DNA of 64,000 bases from contig NC_092323.1 of assembly GCF_036785885.1 (NCBI RefSeq), positions 15,136,501 through 15,200,500 on the forward strand. Reading direction: 5' to 3'. The stretch comes from Coffea arabica (taxonomy: Eukaryota > Streptophyta > Magnoliopsida > Gentianales > Rubiaceae). Shown piece after piece: positions 23,831-36,813 of the stretch. The number at the start of each line of letters is the position of its first letter. Positions within the stretch are counted from its first letter, which is position 1. Both the position numbers and the translations under genes were made by a program. The notes below the pieces were generated by a model, which searched no databases, was not told the DNA's origin, and was given only the letters and a program-made list of their open reading frames with translations.

Positions 23831-25268
23831 CATATCACCTAAGAGCATCTTAATTGGACCATAAGACTCAAGACTAAATGATTATATAAAATGCAACCAC
23901 ATAATCTGAATATTTGCGTCAAATCAGAACTTCACATTTGTTACTTAAATTTGTCATTGGGGTTTATAAACACTCTCAAAAGATTCTTGCCTGACTAGAC
24001 AAATCTGTATCAAGAAATAAGCAATCAAATAGGCTTAATTTGAGTATAAAAGGAACCGTAAGGAATATGCCAAGCATATGATTGGTAGCTGACGAGTTCC
24101 CCTGCAACAACTGAAACTAGACTTGGATTCTTGCTCGTTTCCGTTTTAGCCAAAGTTTTTATACACTGATTAGAATAAAATTTGATGACGCAATCATATA
24201 GGAAAAGAAGATCGCACAAAATAGAAAAACAAAGACATTTTCAAGTGGTTCAAATGTCTAATCCATAGCAAATTTTTTTTTTTTTTAAAAAAATCTCCTT
24301 AATTTGTTTCTTTTATTTCTCGTTGGTGACAAAGTGCAATGGCTGGCAAATGATTTTATAACTGCATCTCTCTCTCTCTCTCGTTTTTTTTGGGGTAGGA
24401 ATAATTGCATCTTTGGTCTTCTGGTTCTAACAAGTGTATCTCAGGATTGCACAGTTCTCTGAAGTTGCGTTATGGTGAAAGGCGTGTCTAGCATAGGGCT
24501 TGCTGCAAATTTTTGAGCCTCAGCAGGGCAAGATTCTGGGGAAGTAGGGATAGCTTGACATTGTTGACTTTTTTTTTTTTTTTTTTTTTTGTGGTGGGGT
24601 TGTTGGTGGGAGGAGGGGGTCTTAATTGTAGAAGAATGTAATTGATTTTGAGATCAGGCAGAGAATTTTCGAAGGAAAAAAAAACTTATGATTGGGTGTT
24701 ACAACAATTGGAGGACAGGAGTTCATGTGATATAATAACTTGTAAAGGGTGAGACTAAAGTATGTTGTACAACTCACAACTATAAGACTTGAAAACAAGC
24801 CTTTTCAATCAACTTCTAAGGCTCGAGAACTAATTAAAGTATTAAAACCAAGGTTAATTTGTTAGTGAGCCACACAAATATACAAGAAAGGTGTATTTTA
24901 GAAGTTGTTAACTTTCTACTAATGATACCTTTGGAATAAACAAGAAAGCTATACTAACGTATATTTGTGAAGTAAAGTTATTTCACTTGTATCTATTGTA
25001 AAAAACAAAATGAAAAGATGCAAATATCAACTTATGCTGCAGATGCCTTGCTAATTAGCCCTCCTATAATCAACTTACACTATTAAGCATGACATCTTAT
25101 GAACAATGAGGGGTTAATAATTGTGGTTTTTGAAAATATTGAGTAATTTAATTATGTTATCTTCTTAATTAGGAGGTGAATAGCATCACTCAACTTCCAC
25201 AAATTATTCTCTGGCCCCAAGAAAAAGGACAAAGATAAAAAAAAAAGGAAGATCTTCCATAAAGAACT
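23831..25268. other. Intergenic DNA, no gene seen
   Basis: Contains a CT microsatellite near 24370 and a 24-base poly-T near 24570. No recognisable gene. Confidence 0.5.
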
Positions 25269-26702
25269 GGGGTGGCATTTGGCTCGCACATCGGAATCGG
25301 ATTCGGATTCGGAATCGGATATCCTGGGTTTGGAACGAGATCATTCATTCCAATACATTTGTTTGGTTCAAATACCTGGAATTTGTGTCATTACTATAGT
25401 TGATGTTTGATTCGTCGACTCTTTCAGAATGGAATATAATAAATATATTATAAACCACATCGTAAATAATTGTTATTGGCTCTTTGTAAATGGGATATAA
25501 GAAATTTTCACTAATTAAATATATTAATATAAATGTATTAGTAAATTTAGTCTAACTAATTAAAAATTTCTATTAGTAAACATGTTTAGTTATTAGTATA
25601 ATTGATAATATTAATTATATTACATAAATTAATATACATTATATAATACATATAACTAATAATAATATTATTATAAGTTCGTAACTAATTAAATTAAATA
25701 TTATATATAATTAGACATAAATATATAATTACAATTATATAATATATACAAATATTAATTATACAAATATTTTATATAAATATAATATATATTACATATT
25801 AAATATAGTTATTATTATATTTAAAATAATAATTGTAATTATAATTATATAACTTATTAATATTACATACGTGTATATATTATAATTATATGCACATATA
25901 ATAGACATTTATATTATAAATATATTATTATATAATATTAATAAATTTATAATATATATTATATAAGTATAATTATATTTAACTAAATAATTATAATATA
26001 TAATTATATAATATAATAATATCATTATTATAAGTTTGTAACTAATTAAATTAAATATTATATATAATTAGACATAAATATATATTTATAATTATATAAT
26101 ATATACAAATATTAATTATACTAATATTTTATATAAATATAATATATATTACATATTAAATATAGTTATTATTATATATTATTATATTTAAAATAATAAT
26201 TGTAATTATAATTATATAACTTATTAATATTACATATATGTATATATTATAATTATATGCACATATAATAGACATGTATATTATAAATATATTATTATAT
26301 AATATTATGAAATTTATAATATATATTATATAAGTATAATTATATTTAGCTAAATAATTATAATATATAATTATATAATATAATAATATCATTATTATAA
26401 GTTTGTAACTAATTAAATTAAATATTATATATAATTAATTATAATTATACAAATGTTATAATAATTAATTATTAATTATAAAAATGTTATAATATATATA
26501 AATATTAATTATACTAAATATTATGTAATTATAAGATTTTGGAATCATACTTGGATTTTGGACAAAACCCACCCCTTTATTAAGGAATGGAGGGTTGCCA
26601 AATTTTTAGAAATCATTCCAAAATTTCAATTCCCATACCAAACACTAATTATGGAGTTTATTTCATTACTTCATTCCGATACCCTTTTACCAAACGCCCC
26701 CT
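25269..26702. mobile_element. AT-rich DNA transposon, probably Harbinger- or hAT-like
   Basis: Starts GGGGTGGCATTTGG and ends CCAAACGCCCCC, inverted ends with further subterminal similarity (TCGGAAT and ATTCCGA). No protein is encoded. The interior is over 85 percent A+T by eye and includes a tandem repeat (25640-26440). The flanking 3 bases CTG/CTA are not a clear duplication, so the superfamily is open. Confidence 0.55.
25660..26440. repeat. Tandem repeat of about 360 bp, two and a bit copies
   Basis: The word AAGTT(C/T)GTAACTAATTAAA recurs at 25675, 26032 and 26399, giving periods of 357 and 367 bp. Units are very similar. The repeat lies within the AT-rich transposon and encodes nothing. 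Confidence 0.85.
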
Positions 26703-27933
26703 AGGTTGTAATTCAGTCATGAGAAGGAGATGTAAGTCAAACCTACAGTCCAATAATTAGACCCCATCACTTTCTTGGTCTTTGGCAGCTTGTATTATTG
26801 TGGTGATGACCATTGTTTTCATTCACGTCATTTCCTTGAGGCAAAACAGGATGATTATGTAATGCCCTTTGCAGAAATCATAAGAAAAGTGCTTGTAATG
26901 TTCAAACAAAAAATTGCTGCAGTATATTAAGAAAATAACTTTTGTTAAATGTTGGAAGTTTTTTAATTGATTATGGTGCTGTTGTGAGTGCAAATTTCGT
27001 GGGCTAATTACTTTTAGGTTATAGCTAAAAGAAGGAAAAAGAAAAACAATAATGTGGCATGTGGATGCTCTTCTTTTACACCTAGTTATGATATAAAAGC
27101 TTAATGAAAATTGTTTCTTTCCCCCACAATTTTGATGCATGGAATTAGATTTTTTTTTATATAAGGAAGGCCGTATTGGTGATACATCTTGCATTTTAGT
27201 CTAGTTAGAATTCCATGTGACCTGAACATTTTCGTATAATTCTGAACCAAATATTGGAAAATTCACTGTCTTTCATAAACTTTATAACATCAAGTTGAAA
27301 TAAAAATGAACGAACTGAAAAGCCACAACCTTACATTTTGTTAAATAAAAAATACAATTACTAATAAACGACTGATTATTAAATAAAACTCTTACAAATT
27401 GAAGCATAATTTTTTCCCTTACATTTTGTCATAGACTTAAGACTAACAAAATATTGCACCAAAATCATGTCCAAATGATGCTGTATTAGCTCTTATGGAG
27501 CTTATGAAATGGCCTAATTTTCTACACTCCGAGATAATGTCAAATTTTTTGGGGAAAGCTAAACTATTGACAGGGATCGAATTGATTTGTCTAATAAAGC
27601 TAAAGGACTATAATGTTTAAGTACGATTTCCTGAATGAGTTTAGGCACCTTAGGGTTACGTACCCATTTTGGTTTTTGACCATTTATAAGCTACGTGATT
27701 CACATGCATAGTGCTATTATTGCACACATAAAAGTTCAAATACAAATATTCTTAAAATTGAAGGGTTCCATCCGTCCAATCATTGATAACGTTGGCTATT
27801 TGTTGTATTATAGTAATATGACAATAGCAAATTATCAAAATGTTATGGTGTTGCAATTTTCAAATCGAAGAATCTTCATATCTTAAAAGAATTTCATTAT
27901 AATTGATTAATAGGATAGGAGAAAATTGAAAGA
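26703..27933. other. Intergenic DNA, no gene seen
   Basis: A 123-codon minus-strand frame (26823-27194) lies here, but it has no family resemblance and the composition of noncoding DNA. I do not call it a gene. Confidence 0.5.
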
Positions 27934-27946
27934 CTTTTCAGTTTCT

Positions 27947-28891
27947 TTTTTGATAAGAAAACAACAAAAAAATTTTATTACTGAGATTACTGGAAACCGT
28001 CCAGTACGATTTGCTTGACAAAATTTGGAGGAGCAGACCAAAGAGATTCATGAAGGGTGGCAATCTTTGCTTGGTTGGCTAAGGTATGCGCAACCTCTTA
28101 TTTACCTCCCTTGGTATCCATTTGACATCAATACAAAGTTGATCTAGTAAGGCTAAGCATATGTCCTCAAGAATCAAGCCTAAGTCAGACAGGATGTCTT
28201 CCTTAGCGAGAATGAGTTTAATAATTGAAGATGCATCTTCCTCTAAAATAAAGCTTGGGATCATTAGATTTCGAGCCAAGCAGACCGCTTTCCTAGCAGC
28301 ATGGGCTTCCGCTATTTCTGCACTCACCGAACCAACAAATTTCTTTGCGAGGCCAGCTATAAAAGAGCCTTCATGGTCGCGGACTACTACACCAATGCCA
28401 AAGATGCTTTGAGCTGTGGATATGGCAGCATCAAATTAATTTTAAAATGGGGGGAAGGCGGGGCTGACCATTTCAATTGAGCAATCTGTGATGGAGTCAT
28501 AGTAGGACGAGCATTGGCCTCATGAAATTCACTAAGACTGTGCGTTGCCAAGTTGACTAAGGACATGGGATGCCAAAATATGCCATTGAACAGAGCAGAA
28601 TTCCTGTTGTTCCAGAGTGCGTAGTACAACACAGCAAAAATTTCACATTCAGCCCCAGTCAGCGAACGAATAATTTCCTTGTACCAAAGCTCAAAACTGG
28701 AGTGTTGGCAACTCTGAATTTTCCGCTCTAGGAAGACAAGTGCCCAGACTTGCACTGCCATTGGGCAGTAGAAGAAAATGTGGGATAGGTTGCCATAGGT
28801 CCCTTTGCAGATAGCACAAGTGACATCCGATAGGATTCTGCGCTTCATGACGAGGTGCTTTGCTTTTGTTGGGGATATCGAGGGCCCAAAT
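27947..28891 (-). mobile_element. 5'-truncated L1-type LINE with RNase H end
   Basis: The minus strand encodes the C-terminal part of a plant L1-type polyprotein. First comes a zinc-binding reverse-transcriptase tail (CAICKGTYGNLSHIFFYCP, near 28800), then an RNase H-like region with SAEIAEAHAARKAV and DVKWIPREVNK, ending near 27990. Frames are broken between these parts, so it is dead. A 13-bp target duplication CTTTTCAGTTTCT lies at 27934-27946 and 28892-28904, which fixes both ends of a 945-bp insertion. The reverse transcriptase core was lost by 5' truncation. Confidence 0.9.
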
Positions 28892-28981
28892 CTTTTCAGT
28901 TTCTAGAAGATATCCCTGTGTAGCAAATCCAAAATCTTTAGATTGTTCAATATTTTGTGATCATCTATATGTATTTGAAAT

Positions 28982-29080
28982 TTGAATATACAGATGATCA
29001 CAAATCTGATCACACAAACACACACGATAAAAATATATACATATACATATATATATATATATCACGATAAAAATATATAC

Positions 29081-29144
<64 letters not shown>
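28982..29144. repeat. TA microsatellite with a duplicated CACGATAAAAATATA unit
   Basis: About 70 bases of uninterrupted AT after a short tandem duplication of the unit beginning CACGATAAAAATATATACAT. Confidence 0.9.
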
Positions 29145-29147
<3 letters not shown>

Positions 29148-30879
29148 CATTCAAAAAAGCTCCATTCCAGAACCATACGTGAAATTTTAGCTTTATACGC
29201 TCCTGCCCTCTGTGTATAAGGAAAATAATACAAGGACTTAAAAAAGATTAAAACATTCTCATTATGAACTGGATGGGGCTAGTGTTTTTACAAAAAATAT
29301 CTAGCCAACCTTCCTACAAGAGATCCAAACCTGTTGGGACTATAAATAAAAATGATACCTACAACAATTTCTTTGTTTTCAACGCTTCCTAGTTTTTATC
29401 CTACCAAAATAAATAAATAGAACTTAAGCCCCCTTTTGATATGGGAATGAACTTATGCCCCTGGCCCCTACCTCTTTGAGAAGATATTTTAATTGTATAT
29501 AAAATGAAATTTCCACAATAAATGCAAGTCCTTTTTTCGCCTGTTCCTCATAGAAAGTCGATCAAACAATTCCCAATCATGGTCCCCTCAATTATTTTCA
29601 CCATATAGAGATATAAGCAAGCATTGCGAGCAGGTGATGCGAGATAATATATATATCCCTAAGTGTAAATTCACATGGCAAAATCTAAATCATACGTTTA
29701 AAAATTTAGAATGAGCGGCCAAATCATGAACACTAATCGCAATTGAGAGTCGACAACAAGTGTGACTCTATCCATTTAAATGGTAAACTACTTCCACCAT
29801 TGAGAAAACCCACATTCAAAATATGTTAATGTGACCAGGCTATTTTCTATTCACCAAGATATTTTATTAAGGGAGATCTGGTCTCTATCAGCACGCTACA
29901 TAATTTGTACTATCGGACTTTGTGTTGAATATATTAGAAACTTCGATAATTAAAAAAAATATATCAAAGTAAAAAAAAAAAAAAAAAAAAGAAGCTAAAT
30001 CTCAAGTACTCATACAATTGGTGCACATGTCCATATTATTATTATGTCACTTAAGACTGTATTTCTTGATTGGGGCAGCACGCATTACGTAAGCGATTCT
30101 CCATATTTTGGAGTTTGGCTTTGGCATGCGCAAAATAGTAGAACTTGTCTAATTCATTGTACTAGGCATGATGATGGATGCCATAGTGTCAATTGCAACT
30201 TGCAGTGAGAAATGCAATAGTCAATGATGATTGTGCTAAATACGTTACATATATACATTATATACACATATACATATACATGTATATTTGTATTTGTCTC
30301 TTTGCAGATTGTAGAACTTGTATAATGGTGAGTCACATCATCAACTGCTAAGAAATTCTTGCAAGTAAAGAGATGCATATATTGTTATCTGACCACTATA
30401 TATATATAAAAAAAATGTATGTGTGTGTGTTGATATCATAACTAAATCAGGTAGTATAGCCTTGCGAATAATCACGTAGTGGGTGTGAAAGGACAAAATT
30501 TGAGGAACAAGGTAGGGTTAATTGAAGATTTGCATGGATTAATTTAAATTGTCAATTGTCTTTTGAATGTGCAATAAGTTGCAAACAAAGTTTAACTCAC
30601 GTTTATACTTTATAGGTTTGGATAATAGATGCCGTGAGCGCATTCTTTAAATATAAGTGTGTGCATTCATATAATAAATTAAGTGCAATATATATGTACT
30701 AACGAGTGTCCCAATGGCACTCATTAAAAATTGGATGTTTATATACTTAGGTATACTTGTATTAAAAATATATTATATCAATGAGTATAGAAGATTAATC
30801 TAAATATAATGGAATTGCCTTAGAGTTCCATAGTAATTCCCTCTCCCATGTACGCAGAGCACACAATTCTATTATCATT
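29145..30879. other. Intergenic DNA, no gene seen
   Basis: AT-rich; poly-A near 29970 and TA/CA runs near 30250 and 30400. Nothing recognisable as a gene or bounded element. Confidence 0.5.
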
Positions 30880-30894
30880 AATAACAGTATTGAT

Positions 30895-31034
30895 TTTTTT
30901 TAAGTGTGTCCTGCAAGGAGTGGACCCCGCAAACTATTCACCACCCTCAGCAACTTGCTAGCAGCAAGGTTCGAACCAGGGACCTGAGACTCCATCTTCA
31001 GCAACCTCAACCACCAGACCAAGCCCCTGAGGGC
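30895..31034 (-). mobile_element. tRNA-derived SINE
   Basis: On the minus strand it starts near GCCCTCAGGGGCTTGGTCTG, carries an A-box-like TGGTCTGGTGGTT and a B box GGTTCGAACC, and ends in a short A tail (plus-strand T run 30894-30901). A near-perfect 15-16 bp target duplication AATAACA(G/A)TATTGATT flanks it at 30880-30894 and 31035-31050. About 140 bp. Confidence 0.88.
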
Positions 31035-31120
31035 AATAACAATATTGATTGATGACAAGCCACTGCCAAAAATGTGAAATTCGTATGATGTAAATTGAAT
31101 AATTACTTTTTTGGGTAGGT

Positions 31121-33090
31121 CACTACAAGAAATTTGACTTTTTGTGATAACATTCTCAATGACAAAAGAGAAATTTGTTACAATTGCGAAAAGGGTAAAT
31201 TCCACTTTGTCCCCTCAAACTATAAGCAGAATCCCACTTCAATCCCTAAACTTTAAAATGGGACATTTAAATCCTTAAACTATAAAACATGTCTCGCTTT
31301 ACTCCAATTTTTAACAGAATGCACGAAACTTAACGGAATAGTTGCCAATTCTGTTAGTTATTATTATAATTAAAGTTAACCAAATCCAATAGGGACATAA
31401 GTGTAATTTCTTGAAATCCAAAGCTTTTGATACGCTCCAAATTTTTAAAAATTATTCATTCACCTTCTTTCTCTTCCTCCCCATCTCTCCCTTCATCCCA
31501 GCCACACACCACCCATGCCACCCACTACCACCTTTTGCCACCAGAAGCTCTAACCCTACCCTTGACTCGTAGCCTTGCATTAGTTAATTCTTGTAACATA
31601 ATCACAAAAAAAAATAATTAAATATCAGAAACCAAATCAATATCAACAAAAAATTTTACAACAAAAAAAAGGAAAGAAGAAATTCAAAGAACATGCTTGG
31701 TATGAACAATTTTGGAGGGTCTGACATTTTTGGGGTCATTATTAACAAGCTACGAGGCTCAAGACATGCAACTCAGTTTGGACAACCTAGAGCTATAGAC
31801 AACAAAGAGGAAGAGTCGAAAAAAGAATCTCCTCCAACTCCAACATAATTACACATTCCCAAACCCAATCTGAATCTCATCAAGACTACCTTCTGTTGTT
31901 GGTTTGGATATGAACACCCATTCATCTTCTTACTTTTAATCTATTTTCTTATTCACAGATCCAAACCTATGTAAAAGATAAACATATTCACGAATCCCAC
32001 AAAAATTAGTCGTGCCTAGAACAAATGGAAATGAATTTAGGAGATGATATAAAAATTGAAAAAAATAATAACAACTAAATACTTTTATTAGCACAAAATA
32101 AATGTGGAAAAATAATGGGTTTTAAAAGAGAGAAAGGGATAGGGGCAGAACTTGGTGGTGGGTCATGTGGTGGGAAGAGGAGAGCAATAGAGCAATGGAA
32201 GGCTAGGCTGATAGAGAAAGTATGGAACGAGAGATTTTTGGTGGGGTGAATGAAGAAGAGGGGATAAGAAATTGGGTGGGGCGGCTATTCAAAGAGGAGA
32301 CAAAAAACAAGTTACAGGTTGTGATAAGTACAATTGGTGATGTATTGGTATGGCAAACATTTTGTGATTTCTTCTGTGATAAATGTCTTATTTTTGGATT
32401 CATCACTGGGGAGTGGGGAGGAGAATGAAGTAGTAAAGCGTGGCGGACGATGATGGCAGGAGAAAAGGGAGATGATGGTGTAGCAGTGGTGGATGTGCAG
32501 TATTGGAGGAAGAAGGCAGTGAAGAAAGAAAGAAAAAAAATAGAAAAGGAAATGAAAGGAAAATAGAAAAAAAGGTGGAAAAAATAAAAGAAAAGGAAAG
32601 TTTAAAAAAATGGTTTTTTTGTTTAAAAAAGGGAAAAACTTTAATTATTATTATTAAAGAGGTAAAATTATCTTTATTTCTCTGTCTCTTTGTTTTTTTT
32701 TTATATTGGGTCTCATGAAATTAAATTTATGTCCCTATTAGATTTGATTAAATTAAATTATAATTATAACCTAAATGAATTGGCAACTATTCTGTTAGGT
32801 TTTGTGCATTCTGTCAAAATTTGGAGTAAAGTGGGACGGATTATATAGTTTAAGGATTTAAATGTCCCATTTTGAAGTTTAGGGACTGAAGTGAGATTTT
32901 GGGCATAGTTTGAGGGGACAAAATGGAATTTACCCTTGCGAAAATTAAGTGATAACTTTTGATGTCATCATAGTTGACCATGGGTACACTCATCAACAGT
33001 GACAACAAGGGATCAGTCGTCACAATATGGATGGCGCGCAACTAACGGGTGTGGCAGGAGATCACCACTGTGATGACTGGAAAATAGGTT
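31121..33090. mobile_element. CACTA element terminus, interrupted by a MULE
   Basis: CACTACAAGAAATTTGAC at 31121 is the standard start of plant CACTA (En/Spm) elements. After the MULE at 31193-32935 the sequence resumes with short GTGACAAC and GTCGTCAC motifs (about 32990-33080), as in CACTA subterminal regions. The other terminus, which would read ...TTTCTTGTAGTG, was not found, so the element seems cut off where duplication copy 2 begins. Right limit is approximate. Confidence 0.5.
31193..32935. mobile_element. Non-autonomous Mutator-like element
   Basis: 1743 bp, GGGTAAATTCCA to TGGAATTTACCC, with inverted repeats of about 230 bp. An exact 9-bp target duplication TTGCGAAAA lies at 31184-31192 and 32936-32944. 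The interior has short open frames on both strands but no transposase and no recognisable captured gene. It sits inside the CACTA end. Confidence 0.92.
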
Positions 33091-33894
33091 ATACTGAAAA
33101 ATTCATACGGGTGCATAGTGCACCTGTCTAGTCTGATAGTGGTTTAGTTCGCATTAATTTCCTGTATATCTAGTTAGACCTCTCCCTAAGATTATATTAG
33201 AGTAGGGTAGTATAGATAAAGTGACGATGACAAAATAAAAAAAAAAAGATGATTGAGGAGAAATTTCAGTACTCTAGTCTAAGCAATTGTAGCAAAGTTA
33301 TATATTGAACCGTGTATAGAATATGTCTTATCAAATCGAGTGAAGAGGACAACTCTTTCTTTCTCCTATTGACAATTCCTTCAATTTATGAGAAAATAAG
33401 ATCGATTTATACATTGACTTTTTTTATTTTACATTTACAGACGAGAATTTTTCAAATCTCTAATTCTATTTGTTTCAACAAAAAAAAATTTAGTAAAAAC
33501 TTGACTCGATTTTTGAATGGTGAAGCCATGTTAAGATAACACCATTAGTTGTAAAAATCAAATAATGCTAATTCGAGATAGTTTTGGGGCAGAACTATGA
33601 TTATACACGTGCTACATTAGACAGATACTAGCAAAAATTAGAGAAGACAAGGGACTAAACTCATATTAGTAATTATTAAGTCTAGTTATAAACAAAAAAT
33701 TGTAAATGCATAAAGCTAAGCAAGAGCGGACTTGTGCAACTTTTAAGGGTACAAATTTGTCCACTTGAGCTACGTTGATAATTCAATCAATTTATATATA
33801 GTTCATAAATATTTAGAATATCAAAATAGAGATTCTAAACTTTGCAAAGGGAAGAAAAGAAGGGAATGGTTAAATGTCAAACCATTTGTTACTT

Positions 33895-34138
33895 TTTTTT
33901 TTTTTTTTTTTTGTTGCTTGCGGAGTGGGTGTTCGGGTCAATCCTTACGGGGCCCGACTAATCCCACTTCGGCTAGGGAGGAGAGGCCCCATCCCCCCGA
34001 ACACGATAATCACAGGACTCGGATCTTTGCGGGTACTGGACACCAGTTCCTAAGAAGGTTTGCTGAAACCAACCGAATTACCCATGAGGAACAGACAATT
34101 TGGTGGCCCTGACCTCCCACCGGTGGCCACTGAGCTTT
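33895..34138 (-). mobile_element. SINE inserted in duplication copy 2
   Basis: Poly-T at 33893-33912 marks the A tail of a minus-strand SINE. The 3' part contains GGATTAGTCGGGCCCCGTAA in minus-strand reading, and is shared with the element at 60979. The target duplication AACCATTTGTTACTT (33880-33894) versus AACCATTTGTTTACTT (34139-34154) flanks it. Copy 1 (about 13084-13100) shows the empty site with a single AACCATTTGTTACTT. Confidence 0.88.
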
Positions 34139-36409
34139 AACCATTTGTTTACTTGGTCATTGTCCTTCTCAATTCAATTGAACCGACCATTATATTCAAT
34201 TGGACAAGTAATTGTTGTATACCTTTTAATTTTACCTAATCAGCCAAAGCGGGGCAGGTCTGGTCCAAGAACACTCAGGTCTGGGCAGCGACAAATGAGC
34301 TAAGTAGAACCAATTAGTCCATGGGCATGAGCCCAAGCGTGGCATCAAATGATGGTGTCATTGAAATTTTTTTTTTTTTTTTCAAGTATGAGTGGAAGAT
34401 CTCGAATTCGGAACTTCTCATTTACGTTCTCTTCCCGTACTGTTCAATCTCTCCCTCCCCCTGGTGTTATTGACTTGATTGTTCATTTGTCACAACATCG
34501 AAAACAATTGATTGTAGGAGAGCAAAAAGTTTAAATTTCATCATTAGTTCACAAATAAAAGACACATCAATTTTTTTCCTAGAAGGAGAGGATAAAAATT
34601 TATATAGAAAATATCTTCAGATAGTATTAAATTAGTAATTAACAATATGTGGAGAAAAAAATCAGTTTCACATATACTACTGTTTCTAGAAAACCCAAGT
34701 TAAAAAAAAATTTCTTAGAGCGTTCTCTGACTATATATTTTAATTCACATATGATCTTCACTATAAAATGACTATAGTAATAATTTAAAAATAAAAAACA
34801 CTTTAAAAACAACCATTCAAGTAGATCCTAAGATTTGCTGATATATGGTGTTAGGAATATAACCACATATTATTATCTTTCTTTCTTGTATTTTTAGGTA
34901 AATCAAGAATTTGCACTTCATTTTCAGGAAAAAAAAAATCCCCATGTGCTATCAATTATTAAGATGATTTCCATAAGAAGAAAGCAATTAGGTCATTCAA
35001 AAATCAAAGAAGGGAAAGGTCAAAATCCAAAAAGGGACAAAGAGAAGTGAGAAGACAAGAGCTACAACTTGGATATACAGTTGGCAATCGGGAACAGGAG
35101 CACCAGCAGTTGCTGCTACAAATCACGGGTTTCCTTTGTGTTTCAGTGCGTGAATGTGTGTGTTGGGGAGGGGGTCACTCACTGTTCAGCCAAACCTTTC
35201 TACGACCTTCCATGTGACAAATTGACCAACAACACGTTCGGATGCTTCCCTGATCGAGGGGAATGGACTGCACCACACCTTGCGTACTTGAGCTGTCGCC
35301 TGTCTTGTACGCGCAACCATTTCCAGCCATTTCTTGATGTGAATGGTCATCATTATTATAAGGGAAGGAAAAAAAAGGGTTAAATTTTGTGAGAAAATTT
35401 TAACATTCTCCTAATATTATATTAATTTTGAAGGTGTTTTTTTTAGTAATTTAGTGGTGGTTTAATGTTGTTTAAGTGCTTTCACTTTGAGTTGAATTGT
35501 AATATATTAGTATTAATTTTGTCGTCGTGACATAATTGTAATTTCGTCGACAGAAGTGTTCTTGATTTGATGCAATTATGAGAATTGCTTCTTAAATTCT
35601 ACTCCTCTTTTGCTAATTTTTTTTTAATAAAAAAAAACTGCTTTCAGTTTGAGTTGCTGAAATGCTGTTTTGTAATCTATTGATGTTGATTCTGTAATCA
35701 TGAATGATTAAATCCCAATTTCATCAATAGAAATGTGTTCAATTTAGGGTAACTATGGGAATCATTAGTGGGCAATCTAGACTTAATAGGGGAAAAATAA
35801 AATTTAATTTTTTTGGGGCAAGAAAAATTATGCCATATCTTAGACCAATATTTAACAAAGATGTTTGGACTTCAAATCCCTAAAAACATAACTAAATGGA
35901 AATTTGAACTCTCAGTGTTTCTTTCTTTCCCTTCTTAGCTATTCACAAAGGCACGCATGATGTCTAGTAACGGTTGACCAAATTATATGCTCTCTTTTCC
36001 TAAGAATATCACATGAATTTGTACAAAAGCAACTCCATCCAAAGTCTTCATTCGATTTTTCTTATGAAGGACAATCAAACTCTTTGAGTTCAAACATGAG
36101 CTTTAGAATCTACTTTCAACTTACGTTTTAACTTTGGAGAACTATCCTTACCAACCAAAAGAGTTAATGGATTTTGCTTGCCTGAGTGAGTTTTTCGATC
36201 CAGGCAACTGCATTAACAACCCCACTTTTAGTTCAACTTCCCACGGGGCCGGTTTTGCCTTTCCCAATCCTTACCTGCTTCAAGAAAGTTTTAACCAAAA
36301 ATGAAGGGAGATATCAGTTCTAGTTGAGTTGCTTTAGAGAGAGATCTGTGAGGATGAGCAAGGAGGGGAAGCAATTGCTTCCCCATCAGCAAGGGAAAAC
36401 AGGAGTGTC

Positions 36410-36765
36410 ACCCCAAAAAAGGAAAATAAAGAAATGGAGACCAAAAACCATTCATTACAAGCTTATCAGTTGCCAAACTTCCAAGTGAAACCCTCATAAC
36501 TTTTTACACTTTCGGCCTAGGGACCGGCTCAAACATATCAATCAACACCCTTTTGGTTGCTTTGACATTCCTGGCTTCCAACTGGGATGATTAGGAGGGC
36601 TGCACTTGGCCAGCTCCTCCTCATGTTTAGATGCCTCTTAGAAAGGGGAAACCTGAGAACCACTGCTACAAAGCCATCAAATATGGTCACCTCCCCAAGA
36701 ATATTAGCCACAAAGTCATGAATTGGTAGCCTTTGGACCCAAAAGATTTGCAAACAGGGGGCTTA
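36410..36765. repeat. Near-identical block within the duplication, copy 2
   Basis: Partner of 15560-15912; the 216 bases at 36538-36753 appear identical to 15690-15905. Confidence 0.6.
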
Positions 36766-36813
36766 GAATTTCCCAGTTGACATGTGCCTGAATATTCAGA
36801 ATAAGTTAATCAC

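Larger units (their letters stand above)
33097..36813. repeat. Segmental duplication, copy 2
   Basis: Same orientation as 12301-15948, 20.8 kb away. It has a 244-bp SINE (33895-34138) that copy 1 lacks, and lacks the two MITEs of copy 1. A stretch near 36010-36070 differs completely from copy 1. A 14-base extra piece (GGGGCTTAGAATTT) lies near 36756. No coding domain was recognised. Confidence 0.9.

Noticed and set aside
26823-27194. A 123-codon open frame on the minus strand
   Set aside because: No family resemblance, AT-rich noncoding composition, no promoter or leader signals.
28982-29182. Reading frame through the TA repeat
   Set aside because: Encodes only Ile/Tyr repeats from a microsatellite.
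30960-31030. Possible tRNA gene on the minus strand
   Set aside because: Same reason: B box is present, but the unit is a SINE with target duplication and A tail.
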